From: JAYPHU01 sp038127535
GTDB lineage: Bacteria > Pseudomonadota > Alphaproteobacteria > Rhodospirillales > UBA2165
Direction: 5' to 3'
Length of the DNA stretch: 64,000 nucleotides
Assembly (NCBI GenBank): GCA_038127535.1
Contig: JAYPHU010000006.1
Coordinates: 61,512-125,511, forward strand
The notes beneath the pieces are model-generated. The model worked only from the letters and a program-made list of their open reading frames with translations. It did no database searches and was not told the DNA's origin. The position numbers were made by a program, and so were the translations under genes. Positions 55,582 to 63,800 of this stretch are shown here, piece after piece (positions within the stretch are counted from its first letter, which is position 1; the number at the start of each line of letters is the position of its first letter).

Positions 55582-57216
55582 ATGACAACCAATACAGACA
55601 TCTCGGTGCTGATTGCCGGCGGGGGGCCGGTGGGGTTGACCCTCGCGCTGACGCTGGCGTCCTTCGGGGTGCGTTGCCGGGTGGCGGAGCGCAACGAGGG
55701 CCCGACCCGGCATCCCAAGATGGACATCACCAACAGCCGCTCCATGGAGCTGTTCCGCAAGATCGGCGTGGCGGACGCGCTTCGCGCCGCCGCGGTGCCC
55801 GATGATCACCCGTTTGATGTGTCCTGGGTGACCCATATGCGTGGCCACGAGCTTTACCGCTTCGGTTATCCGGGCCCGGCGGAGCATGTGGCCATGGTGC
55901 GGGCGGCCAATGACGGCACGCGCTCTACCGAGGCGCCCATGCGTATTTCCCAGGTGGTGGTGGAACCCATTTTGCGGGATCACGCCCTGGCCTCACCCCT
56001 GATCCAGCTCGGCTATAACTGCCGGGTCGCGGGCTTCTCGGACCAGGGAGATCATGTGGCGGTAGAGCTGGAATACCCCGAAGAGGACCGGGCGGAGACG
56101 GTCACCTGCGCCTATTTGGCGGGCTGCGACGGCGGTGGCTCCCTGGTCCGGCGGTCGCTCGGCATTGGTCTCGAGGGCGATGAGAATTTCCGCCGGCGCT
56201 ATTCCATCCACTTTACCTCGCCTGACAAAGCGGTGCTGGAGCGCTGGGGCCGGGCCTGGCACTACCAATCGGCCACCCACGGCACCATGGTGAGCCAGGA
56301 CGGCGACGACATTTGGACCCTGCACGCGATCGTGCCGCAAGGCACGGATTTCGGCGCGGTGGATCCCAAGCAAGTACTGTTCGGCTTCACCGGCGGGCCG
56401 ATTGAGTGCGATGTCACTCAGGCCAACGACTGGATGTCGCGGCTGGTCGTGGCGGATCATTACCGGGCGGGCCGGGCGTTCCTGGTCGGTGACGCGGCCC
56501 ATCAATATGTGCCCACCGGCGGCTACGGCATGAACACTGGCATCGGCGACGCCATTGATTTGGGCTGGAAGCTGGGGGCCGTGGTGAGCGGCTGGGGCGG
56601 GGCAGGGCTGCTGGAGAGTTATCAGACCGAGCGCCGGCCGGTGGGATTGCGCAACTGCCAAGGCTCCCGCGAGCACGCGCTGACCCGGGGCCGTGTGGCA
56701 GAAGACTGGCCCGAGGCCCTATTCGAAGACGGTGCGGCCGGCGACGTGGCGCGGGAGGCGCAGGGCGAGCGCCTCAAAGCTATCGGCAACCATGAAAACG
56801 AAAGCTTCGGGATCGAGCAGGGGTATTGCTATGCGGACTCCGCCATCATCGATCATTCGGGCGCAACACCGCCGGCGTTTGATCCGCTCCGCTATCAGCC
56901 CCTGGCGGTGCCAGGCCTGCGTATCCCGAGCGTGCTCCTGCAGGACGGCGCGGACCTCTATAGCCGGCTCGGGGCTGGTTTTACGCTGATCGATTTCACC
57001 GGAAAATTAGGCCCAGAATCCGTAGAATCCAGAGATTCCGCAGCCGGTTCCGCGCAAAATATTCCGCTGAGCGTGCTCAGCCTGGATGATCACCATGCCC
57101 GCGACATTTTCGGCAAAGACTATGTGCTGGTCCGCCCCGATCATCACTGCGCCTGGTGCGGCAATGCGCCGCCCGCCGACATGGATGCGCTCCTTGCCCT
57201 AGTCAGCGGAAACTAA
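55582..57216 (+). CDS. FAD-dependent aromatic-ring hydroxylase (second copy of the family)
   Basis: A 544-aa class A flavoprotein monooxygenase. GGGPVG lies at about residue 13, the DG motif is LAGCDGGGSLVRR, and FLVGDAAHQYVPTGGYGMNTG is at about residue 305. It shares architecture with the 6.6-kb gene but differs through most of its length, so it is a paralogue and not a recent copy. It sits between metG and tatD, where I would not expect a catabolic gene. It is convergent with the 2-hydroxyacid dehydrogenase gene (4-bp overlap). Confidence 0.9.
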   Translation: MTTNTDISVLIAGGGPVGLTLALTLASFGVRCRVAERNEGPTRHPKMDITNSRSMELFRKIGVADALRAAAVPDDHPFDVSWVTHMRGHELYRFGYPGPAEHVAMVRAANDGTRSTEAPMRISQVVVEPILRDHALASPLIQLGYNCRVAGFSDQGDHVAVELEYPEEDRAETVTCAYLAGCDGGGSLVRRSLGIGLEGDENFRRRYSIHFTSPDKAVLERWGRAWHYQSATHGTMVSQDGDDIWTLHAIVPQGTDFGAVDPKQVLFGFTGGPIECDVTQANDWMSRLVVADHYRAGRAFLVGDAAHQYVPTGGYGMNTGIGDAIDLGWKLGAVVSGWGGAGLLESYQTERRPVGLRNCQGSREHALTRGRVAEDWPEALFEDGAAGDVAREAQGERLKAIGNHENESFGIEQGYCYADSAIIDHSGATPPAFDPLRYQPLAVPGLRIPSVLLQDGADLYSRLGAGFTLIDFTGKLGPESVESRDSAAGSAQNIPLSVLSLDDHHARDIFGKDYVLVRPDHHCAWCGNAPPADMDALLALVSGN

Positions 57217-58166
57217 TCAAAAGGATAAACGCCGGGCTCCGGGATGTAGTTGTTCTTGAGGCCTTCAATGCCCGAGCGGCTCATCGCCTCGAACGCCTCA
57301 ATCGCGCCGGAGCCGATGTGCGGCGTCGCCATGAAGTTCGGGAGCGTGAACAGCTCCAACGCCTCGGTCACCGGCTCGATCTCGAACACGTCCAAGTGCG
57401 CGGCGGCGATTTTGCCCGATTTCAGCCGTTCGCAGAGGGCCTTTTCGTCGATCATCCGGCCCCGCGCCGTGTTCACCAGGTAAACCCCGTCCCGCAGCTT
57501 ATCCAACACCTCCGCAGAATAGAGGCCGATGGTGGTGGAATTCCGGCTGAGATGGATGCTGATGACCTCAGATTCAGCCCACAGTGTCTCCTGATCCACG
57601 GCGCGGACGCCGTGTTCCTCGTAGAACTCGGAGAAATCGAGCCGGTCGCAGGCCAAAATCTCCACGCCGAAGGGTTTCAGGCGCTTGACCACTTCCTTGC
57701 CGATATGGCCGCAGCCGTGGATGCCGACGGTTTTGCCCTGCAGATACGTGCCGGGCCGGCGGTCGGCGGGCCATTCGCCGGTGTGCAGGATGCGGTTCTG
57801 GGTGTGGATGTTGCGCAGGATGTTGATCATGCAACTCACCGCCATCTCGGACACCGCGATATGGTTGATGCCGGGCACCCAATTCATGCGGACGCCGTGC
57901 TTTTTCAGGGCCGCCGGGTCGATATGGTCGGTGCCGGCGGAACACAGCGAAATGATCTTCAAATCGGGCAGGGCGGTCAGCACCTCGTCATCGAACGGGT
58001 CCAGTCCGATAATCGCCGCGTCGCAGCCCTGACAGAAGGCGATGAGCTCTTCTTTGGTGAATTTCGGGCCCACGGGCTTGAACTTGGTGTCCGGATAGTC
58101 GGCCAGAAGCTCGTCCTTCAGGTGCGGCAACAGGTGGATAAACGGGTTGGTGACGGCGATTTTCAT
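57213..58166 (-). CDS. D-2-hydroxyacid dehydrogenase (phosphoglycerate dehydrogenase-like)
   Basis: A 317-aa NAD-dependent dehydrogenase starting at ATG 58166, where similarity begins. The Rossmann motif is GIHGCGHIGKE at about residue 150. The active-site Arg is in NTARGRMIDE, with the His in TPHIGSGAIEA. It interconverts 2-keto and D-2-hydroxy acids. It is the second foreign-looking gene in the metG-tatD interval, on the opposite strand. Confidence 0.91.
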   Translation of the reverse strand: MKIAVTNPFIHLLPHLKDELLADYPDTKFKPVGPKFTKEELIAFCQGCDAAIIGLDPFDDEVLTALPDLKIISLCSAGTDHIDPAALKKHGVRMNWVPGINHIAVSEMAVSCMINILRNIHTQNRILHTGEWPADRRPGTYLQGKTVGIHGCGHIGKEVVKRLKPFGVEILACDRLDFSEFYEEHGVRAVDQETLWAESEVISIHLSRNSTTIGLYSAEVLDKLRDGVYLVNTARGRMIDEKALCERLKSGKIAAAHLDVFEIEPVTEALELFTLPNFMATPHIGSGAIEAFEAMSRSGIEGLKNNYIPEPGVYPFD

Positions 58167-58258
58167 TGGCTTTGCCTCTTGGATACAAGAAACGGCGCTT
58201 TTCACCGCCGCCCGGCTACAGTAGTTTCCGGCGGAACCAATAGCAATCGGGCGAAATT

Positions 58259-59038
58259 ATGCTGGTCGATAGTCATTGCCATCTGAATTATCCGGGCCTG
58301 GTCGAGGAATTGCCGGACGTTTTGGCCCGCGCCGACGAGGCCGGGATCACGCACATGGTCTGCATTTGCTCCCGGCTCAGCGAATTCGATGATATTCGCA
58401 AGATTGCCGAGGCCCACGACCATATTTTCTGCACCGTCGGCATTCACCCGCATGACAGCGGTGAAGAGCCCGAAACCGACGTTGAGACCCTGGTCGAGCT
58501 GGCCCAACATCCGAAAGTCGTGGGCATCGGCGAAACCGGGCTGGATTTCTTCTATGACAACAGCCCGCGGGACATTCAGGAACGCAATTTCCGCACCCAT
58601 ATCCGCGCCGCCCGGGAAACCGGCCTGCCGTTGATTGTGCATACGCGGGACGCTGACGAAAAAACCATTGAGGTGTTGCAGGACGAATTTAACGCCGGCG
58701 GCGCGTTTCCGGGGCTTATTCATTGCTTCAGCGCCGACCGCGCGGTAGCCGACTGCGCGTTGGAGCTCGGCATGTATATTTCGCTGTCGGGGATTGTGAC
58801 CTTTAAGAACGCGGATGATCTCCGCGATGTGGTCAAGGATTTACCCCGTGATCGAGTCCTGGTGGAAACGGATTCGCCGTTCCTGGCGCCGATCCCGCAT
58901 CGGGGTAAGCGCAACGAGCCGGCTTTTGTCGTGCACACAGCCGATAAGGTAGCCGAACTCCTCGGCGTGCCGTTCAGTGATCTGGGCCCATTGACGACGG
59001 AGAATTTTTTCCGGCTGTTCTCCAAGGCGACGGCCTGA
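58259..59038 (+). CDS. tatD: TatD family metal-dependent hydrolase
   Basis: A 259-aa TIM-barrel nuclease-type hydrolase. The metal ligands are HxH in DSHCHLNYPG (residues 6 and 8), Glu in GIGETGLDF, His in IVHTRD and LIHCFS, and Asp in ETDSPFLAP. The family includes 3'-5' DNA exonucleases for oxidative damage. It normally follows metG directly; here it is displaced by two other genes. Confidence 0.94.
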   Translation: MLVDSHCHLNYPGLVEELPDVLARADEAGITHMVCICSRLSEFDDIRKIAEAHDHIFCTVGIHPHDSGEEPETDVETLVELAQHPKVVGIGETGLDFFYDNSPRDIQERNFRTHIRAARETGLPLIVHTRDADEKTIEVLQDEFNAGGAFPGLIHCFSADRAVADCALELGMYISLSGIVTFKNADDLRDVVKDLPRDRVLVETDSPFLAPIPHRGKRNEPAFVVHTADKVAELLGVPFSDLGPLTTENFFRLFSKATA

Positions 59039-59600
59039 TCTTTCTATCGATGTGGTGAGAGTGGGGACGCGCCCCGGCGGCGTCTTGTGGTGTTGATTTT
59101 TGACGTCCTTCCGCAATCAAATTTTTACTTTTATTGCGGCAGAGTATCAATCCGGTGTAGCCGCGCAGGGGGGCGTATGATATCCGCATTTTTCGTGAAT
59201 ATTATATTTGCGTTTAATCTTATAAAATATTGAAATAAAATGAAAAACTCACTAATTAAAAATAAATACATAATATATATTATGCGATAAATAAGTATAG
59301 AGAGGTAGGAGGATTAGGGGCTGGATTGGACGGGTCCTCGGACGGAGTTCCCCTGCTTCCTCCAACCCAGTCCGTCATGCCCGGAGTAGAGCGTGGACGA
59401 TCGATAACAACCCCACTTCGTGTTCTTCGTGAACTTCGTGGTTAACTTGCATGTTTTGTCCCCACCCCAACATCGTCATCCCCGACTCGCGAAGCGATTG
59501 TCGGGGATCTGAAGACGTTCTCTGAAATACCCAAGAATTGGCTTCGCCAACTCGGGCATGACGGAATGGGGCGTGACGGCAGGAAAGAGCAGCAGCTCCT
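59039..59600. other. Long intergenic region: hairpins and AT-rich stretch
   Basis: No gene is supported over 562 bp. A stem-loop CCGCAAT/ATTGCGG lies at 59111-59139, too weak to call a terminator. Bases 59190-59300 are strongly AT-rich. From 59370 on there are repeat-like words, including CTTCGTG repeats (59411-59440), the hairpin ATCCCCGAC/GTCGGGGAT (59478-59508) and TTGGC-TTC-GCCAA (59538-59550). In related genomes a metallo-hydrolase gene often follows tatD; no trace of it is visible here. Confidence 0.55.
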
Positions 59601-60368
59601 CTACTCGTCAAACACGTTCGACAGAACCCCAATGCCGTCGATACCAATTTCGATCGTCTCGCCGGGTTTCATGGGTACGGCGCCGAGGCTAGTGCCGAGC
59701 GAGATGATGTCCCCTGCCTCCAGGGTCATTTCCTGGGACAACATGTGCACCACCTCTTTCGGCCCGTAGAACAGGTCGCTTAAGGGGTAACTTTGCCGCT
59801 CCCGGTCGTTGAGCACGCCCTTAATCATCGGATCGGTCGGGATTTCGGTCGCGATTACCGGGCCCATGGGGGTGAACGTGTCGAAACCCTTGGACCGGGT
59901 CCATTGTTCGAAACTGGGATTCTCGCGCAGCGGATCGGTCGCGGTGACGTCGTTGATGCAGGTGTAGCCGAAGATATAGCTCTCAACGTCATCAAGACTG
60001 ACCCCTTTGCAGCGTTTGCCGATGACCACGCCCAGCTCGGCCTCGAAGATCACCCGTCCGTCATAGCCGGCGGGTTTGCGGATGGTCTCGCCGGCGGCGA
60101 TATAAGTATGCGGCGCCTTGAGGAAAATGAGCGGATAGTCAGGCTTTTCCAGGTTCTGCTTCTCGGCGGTGGCCTTGGAGTTGTTCCAGAGCGCTACAAC
60201 CTTGGTCGGATCGCAGGGCGTTTTTAACGAAATCTCCCCCAAATGCAGGGTTTCGCCCGTGTCCGAGGGATTATCAAAGATATCCCCCTCGTGAACCTGA
60301 ATGACTTCCCCGGTGAGTGTGCCGAATTTTGTCTGATTGTGGTGGTCGAACCGCAGCCAATGCGCCAT
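59601..60368 (-). CDS. Fumarylacetoacetate hydrolase family protein (second)
   Basis: A 255-aa FAH-fold enzyme starting at ATG 60368 (MAHWLRFDHHN). Metal ligands are the Glu residues in IFEAELGVVIG and the Asp in YTCINDVTATD. The C-terminus shows GDIISLGTSLGAVPMKPGE. It is more distant from the 18.8-kb homologue, with a different N-terminus. The family cleaves or decarboxylates acylpyruvates and related ring-fission products. It stands alone on the minus strand. Confidence 0.88.
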   Translation of the reverse strand: MAHWLRFDHHNQTKFGTLTGEVIQVHEGDIFDNPSDTGETLHLGEISLKTPCDPTKVVALWNNSKATAEKQNLEKPDYPLIFLKAPHTYIAAGETIRKPAGYDGRVIFEAELGVVIGKRCKGVSLDDVESYIFGYTCINDVTATDPLRENPSFEQWTRSKGFDTFTPMGPVIATEIPTDPMIKGVLNDRERQSYPLSDLFYGPKEVVHMLSQEMTLEAGDIISLGTSLGAVPMKPGETIEIGIDGIGVLSNVFDE

Positions 60369-60540
60369 GTGGAGCCCCCTACTCTTTTGATGATGCATGG
60401 TACTGGAAAACGATAGGGTCCGGCCAGCTAAACCCGCATGGTACGGTTCCGGGTTTAACCTCATGGTTTGGGCTGGAATGTCCCTTGAAAATGCTCTGCA
60501 ATCATGCCTGACTTAAGAGTTAGACCGTCACAGTAATTCC

Positions 60541-62178
60541 ATGGGGAAAATGGAAGCAAGTAGTCCCGATCTAATGCAAAACATGCAGCGCTTTGTGGCG
60601 CTTGCATTCTGCCGTGCGGACCTTCTGTTCGAGCTGGACGATGACCATAATGTGTTGTTTTCCGTCGGCACCACTAAGGAAATCCTGGGAAAGTCCTCTG
60701 CCGATATTCACGGCAAGTCGTTTTATGACCTGATCGACGATAAGTATCGCCGCTCGGTCGAGTAAAAACCAAGGATCACTGAAAACGAAGACCGGCTGGA
60801 GGACATGATCGTCCGCCTCCCCTCCGCCGGCGCGCAAACCACCAGCGCTATCATTTCCGGCTACCGGTATTCTGATCTCGGCAGTCACTTGTTCCTGGCA
60901 ATCAATGTCGCCTAGCCGAAGGTTCAGCTTATCAAAGAGCGCAACCCGAACCGGGATGAGGCCAGCGGTACACTCGATAAAGACACGTACGCCGAGGAAG
61001 CGGCCAAGCGCATCCAGGAATTCCAGGCGCAGGGTGGCGAAGCAAAGGTGACCATGGTCCGGGTCAACCACTTGGAAGAGGCGCAGCAGCTTTTGTCTTC
61101 GGGTCAGCAAGACAAGCTGATGGGCCGGATCGGTGAAATCCTGGGTCAGCACTCTCTGGGCGGCGACTCGACAGGTCGAAGCGGCGGGCAGGAATACTCG
61201 CTGGTGGACAGCGCCGATGTGGACACGTCCGATATCAGCCAGCAGATCGCCAATGCGGCCAGGGATCTGACGCCGGAAGGCATCTCCCTGGACAGTGATA
61301 TTCAGATCGTCAACGGCGACTCCCAGGGCCCGTCCGAAGATCAGCTGGCGAAGGCCCTGGTCTATACCATGAAGTCTTTTGATAAAGGCGAGGAGCTGGA
61401 TCCGAACGCGTCCCTGGCCGGCACGCTGGAGACAGGCATGGAAGAAACTATGAAGACCATCGATATCTTCAAGCGGGTTTGCCTGACCCAGGATTTCGAT
61501 CTGGTGTTTATGCCCATCTGCAGTCTGTACAACGGCCAAGTGCATCACGCCGAGGCGCTGAATCGGTTCCGAGGTGATTTGGGCCTCTCAGGTTTGCCGC
61601 TCGAGATGATCACCATGGCCGAGGAAATGGGGATGATTTCCGATTTCGATCTGGCGGCGGGCCAGAAAGCCTTCAGCATGATCACCCAGAATGTGGCCAG
61701 CGCCGGCGGTATTCCGCCGATCGCGGTGAATGTGTCCGGCCATTCCATCAGCGATCATCATTTTGTCGAGGAATTCCGCCAACTCATAGTCAAAGCGTCT
61801 AACGTCGCCAAGTTCCTCTCCATCGAGATCACCGAGTCGTCGGAGATCACCGATTTGGAGCGGGTGAACAGCTACATCCAGGAATTCAGGGCGAGCGGGT
61901 TCGAGGTTGCACTGGATAATTTCGGCGCCGGCGCCGCCAGCTTCGACGATCTCAATTCCTTTGACCTGGATTTGATCAAATTTGACGGCCTGGTGGTGAA
62001 GCGCGCGGCCGGCACGGAAAAGGGCAAGGCCTTCCTCGCCGCCATGGCGACCCTGTGCCGCCAGCTCGGTATCAAAACCATCGCCGAGATGGTTGAAGAC
62101 GAAGAAATGAAGGGGCTCCTAGCTGAATGCGGTATTGATTACGGTCATGGCTGGCACTTCGGCAAAACGTCGCCGTAA
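60541..62178 (+). pseudogene. PAS-like / degenerate GGDEF / EAL protein with two in-frame stops
   Basis: A single 546-codon frame encodes an N-terminal PAS-like segment (LFELDDDHNVLFSVG), a degenerate GGDEF-like region and an EAL domain. TAA interrupts it at 60763-60765 (after RRSVE) and TAG at 60913-60915 (after FLAINVA); no frameshift occurs. The GGDEF site reads GGQEY (residues 215-219). In the EAL domain EAL itself, NVSG and the IEITES Glu are kept, but DDFG reads DNFG and the late QG reads HG, so phosphodiesterase activity is doubtful even if translated. Downstream codons could initiate at 61048. Confidence 0.82.
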
Positions 62179-62270
62179 ATTCCGAAATTGTACCAGCGCA
62201 TGTGAGATACCTGAGACTCTTATCCCGACTTTGCACTGGATAAATCCAGGCTGGCAGACTATTCAGGGAT

Positions 62271-63098
62271 ATGCCTGACGATCCCTCTTCCACTCCCCCC
62301 ATTGAGCGTCTGAAAGACATCATGGCTAAGCTCCGCGATCCGGAGTCCGGCTGCCCCTGGGATGTGGAACAGGATTTCGCCACCATCGCGCCTTACACGA
62401 TTGAGGAGGCCTACGAGGTTGCCGACGCTATCGAACGGGAGAATACGGACGATCTCCGAGACGAATTGGGCGATCTCTTGCTGCAGGTGATTTTTCACGC
62501 GCGCATGGCGGAAGAAGCAGGGCACTTCAATTTCGACGACGTTGCCAATTCCATCAGCGACAAAATGGTCCGCCGGCACCCGCACGTGTTTGGCGACGTT
62601 AATGTAGAGTCTGCCGAGGCACAGACTATGGCTTGGGAGCAACAGAAGGCCCAAGAGCGCCGGGAAAAAGGAGGCTCAGAGGATGTCAGCGTTCTGGATG
62701 GCGTGGCTAAAGGGCTCCCTGCCCTGCTGCGGTCTTACAAGCTGCAGAAACGCGCGGCCAGGGTCGGCTTTGACTGGCCCGATCCGAAAAGTGCGTTTAA
62801 AAAGCTGGAAGAAGAGATGGGCGAGCTCAGCGAAGAGATCGACGGTGGCACCGATCAGGCGGCACTGCTGGACGAGTTTGCGGATGTTCTTTTCTGCGCG
62901 GTCAACCTGGCGCGCAAGCTGGAGATCGATCCGGAGGCGGCGCTCCGCTACGGCAACGCCAAATTCGAACGTCGTTTCGGTTATGTTGAAGCGACGCTGC
63001 GGGAACAAGGCCGCGCGCCCGAGGACTGCACGCTCGCGGAAATGGATGAACTTTGGGACCAAGGCAAGTCACAAGAAAAGAAATCCTCCGGCAGTTGA
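62271..63098 (+). CDS. mazG: Nucleoside triphosphate pyrophosphohydrolase
   Basis: A 275-aa MazG with two MazG domains. The N-terminal half shows LRDPESGCPWDVEQDFATIAPYTIEEAYEV and LRDELGDLLLQVIFHA, carrying the metal-binding Glu/Asp cluster. The second half has KLEEEMGELSEE and LLDEFADVLFCAVNLA. It hydrolyses dNTPs/NTPs to monophosphates and pyrophosphate. Length and order match E. coli-type MazG. It begins 92 bp after the broken EAL gene. Confidence 0.95.
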   Translation: MPDDPSSTPPIERLKDIMAKLRDPESGCPWDVEQDFATIAPYTIEEAYEVADAIERENTDDLRDELGDLLLQVIFHARMAEEAGHFNFDDVANSISDKMVRRHPHVFGDVNVESAEAQTMAWEQQKAQERREKGGSEDVSVLDGVAKGLPALLRSYKLQKRAARVGFDWPDPKSAFKKLEEEMGELSEEIDGGTDQAALLDEFADVLFCAVNLARKLEIDPEAALRYGNAKFERRFGYVEATLREQGRAPEDCTLAEMDELWDQGKSQEKKSSGS

Positions 63099-63122
63099 TA
63101 CGAATGGTCCAAGGGCGGCGAT

Positions 63123-63467
63123 TTGGCGAAGGCCCGTCAGGTCGTCTTATTCGACCGCAACGAAAACATCATTTCCATCACCTGCAACAAAGACAAGTCC
63201 ACGATGACTGTCCGCGGCAAGTGCATCAAGAAGCAGGATGCGAACCGGCTGGCAAAGATGGGACTGGATGTGGTCCGCGGTTTTATCCAGATGAAGACCG
63301 ACGGCCAGGTGTTGGAGCACAATGCCGACAAGGTGACCGACAAGGGCGCGATTAAGATTTATTGCCGGGAAATCAGGTCGGTGTTCGACCGCGCGCCCAA
63401 AAAGGTGGTGCTGCTCCGCAAGATTAGGTCAAATCTACTAGTAGATCATTCTCGATTTAACGATTGA
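63123..63467 (+). CDS. Small cytoplasmic protein of unknown function
   Basis: A 114-aa protein, starting with TTG 63123, lying 24 bp after mazG. It is rich in Lys/Arg/Val with alternating beta strands (VVLFDRNENIISITC, MTVRGKCIKK) and a helix (DANRLAKMGLDVVRGFIQMK). It has three Cys in no recognised metal pattern. No family is recognised. The spacing suggests cotranscription with mazG. Confidence 0.5.
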   Translation: MAKARQVVLFDRNENIISITCNKDKSTMTVRGKCIKKQDANRLAKMGLDVVRGFIQMKTDGQVLEHNADKVTDKGAIKIYCREIRSVFDRAPKKVVLLRKIRSNLLVDHSRFND

Positions 63468-63473
63468 ACGAGG

Positions 63474-63800
63474 TCAGCTCGTCGGAGGTCCGCACCGCCG
63501 CCACATCTGAGGCTGCACGGTATTGGAAAAGCTGTACAGCAGGTGGTCATCATCGACCAAGTCTAGGGCCATTTTTTGTCCGGCATAGTCCTCGCCCGGC
63601 GGCGCCACGTAGGCGAATCCGTGCCGGTCATATTCGCCTTTGATGGCGCGCCCGCCTGGTGTGACCATGTTTTCGCCGTCGACGTGTAGTCGTTTTGCGT
63701 CGAAACACCAGTGACCGTCGATTGCGTCGGCGCGTGCTGGTGCAGTAAGGTAAAGGGCGGCAATGGAGGCGCATATTAACAAGCTGACAAGACGAAGCAC
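63474..63800 (-). CDS. Small exported protein of unknown function
   Basis: GTG 63800 follows GGGGAG by 8 nt and opens a 108-aa frame with a clear signal peptide (LRLVSLLICASIAALYL, ending PARA). The mature part is about 80 aa and contains DGHWCFDAKRLHVDG, GEYDRHGFAYVAPPG and a final CGPP with a second Cys, possibly one disulfide. An upstream extension of the frame to 63995 has no protein character. The family is not recognised. Confidence 0.6.
   Translation of the reverse strand: MLRLVSLLICASIAALYLTAPARADAIDGHWCFDAKRLHVDGENMVTPGGRAIKGEYDRHGFAYVAPPGEDYAGQKMALDLVDDDHLLYSFSNTVQPQMWRRCGPPTS

Noticed and set aside
57156..58286. Long plus-strand open frame opposite the 2-hydroxyacid dehydrogenase
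   Set aside because: Antisense shadow; the minus strand shows complete dehydrogenase motifs.
59111..59139. Stem-loop after tatD as a rho-independent terminator
   Set aside because: The 7-bp stem has a large AT loop and no T run on the expected side.
60571..61548. 325-codon minus-strand frame opposite the EAL-type gene, uninterrupted unlike the plus strand
   Set aside because: Although unbroken, it has no family features, whereas the plus strand encodes PAS, GGDEF-like and EAL features in one frame.
4543..62178. Genetic-code change (TAG/TAA reassigned) or selenocysteine/pyrrolysine
   Set aside because: Many intact genes here end in TAG or TAA, the stops replace different residues, and there is no in-frame TGA in these genes to suggest selenocysteine. 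No suppressor tRNA is seen; the only tRNA reads UCA.
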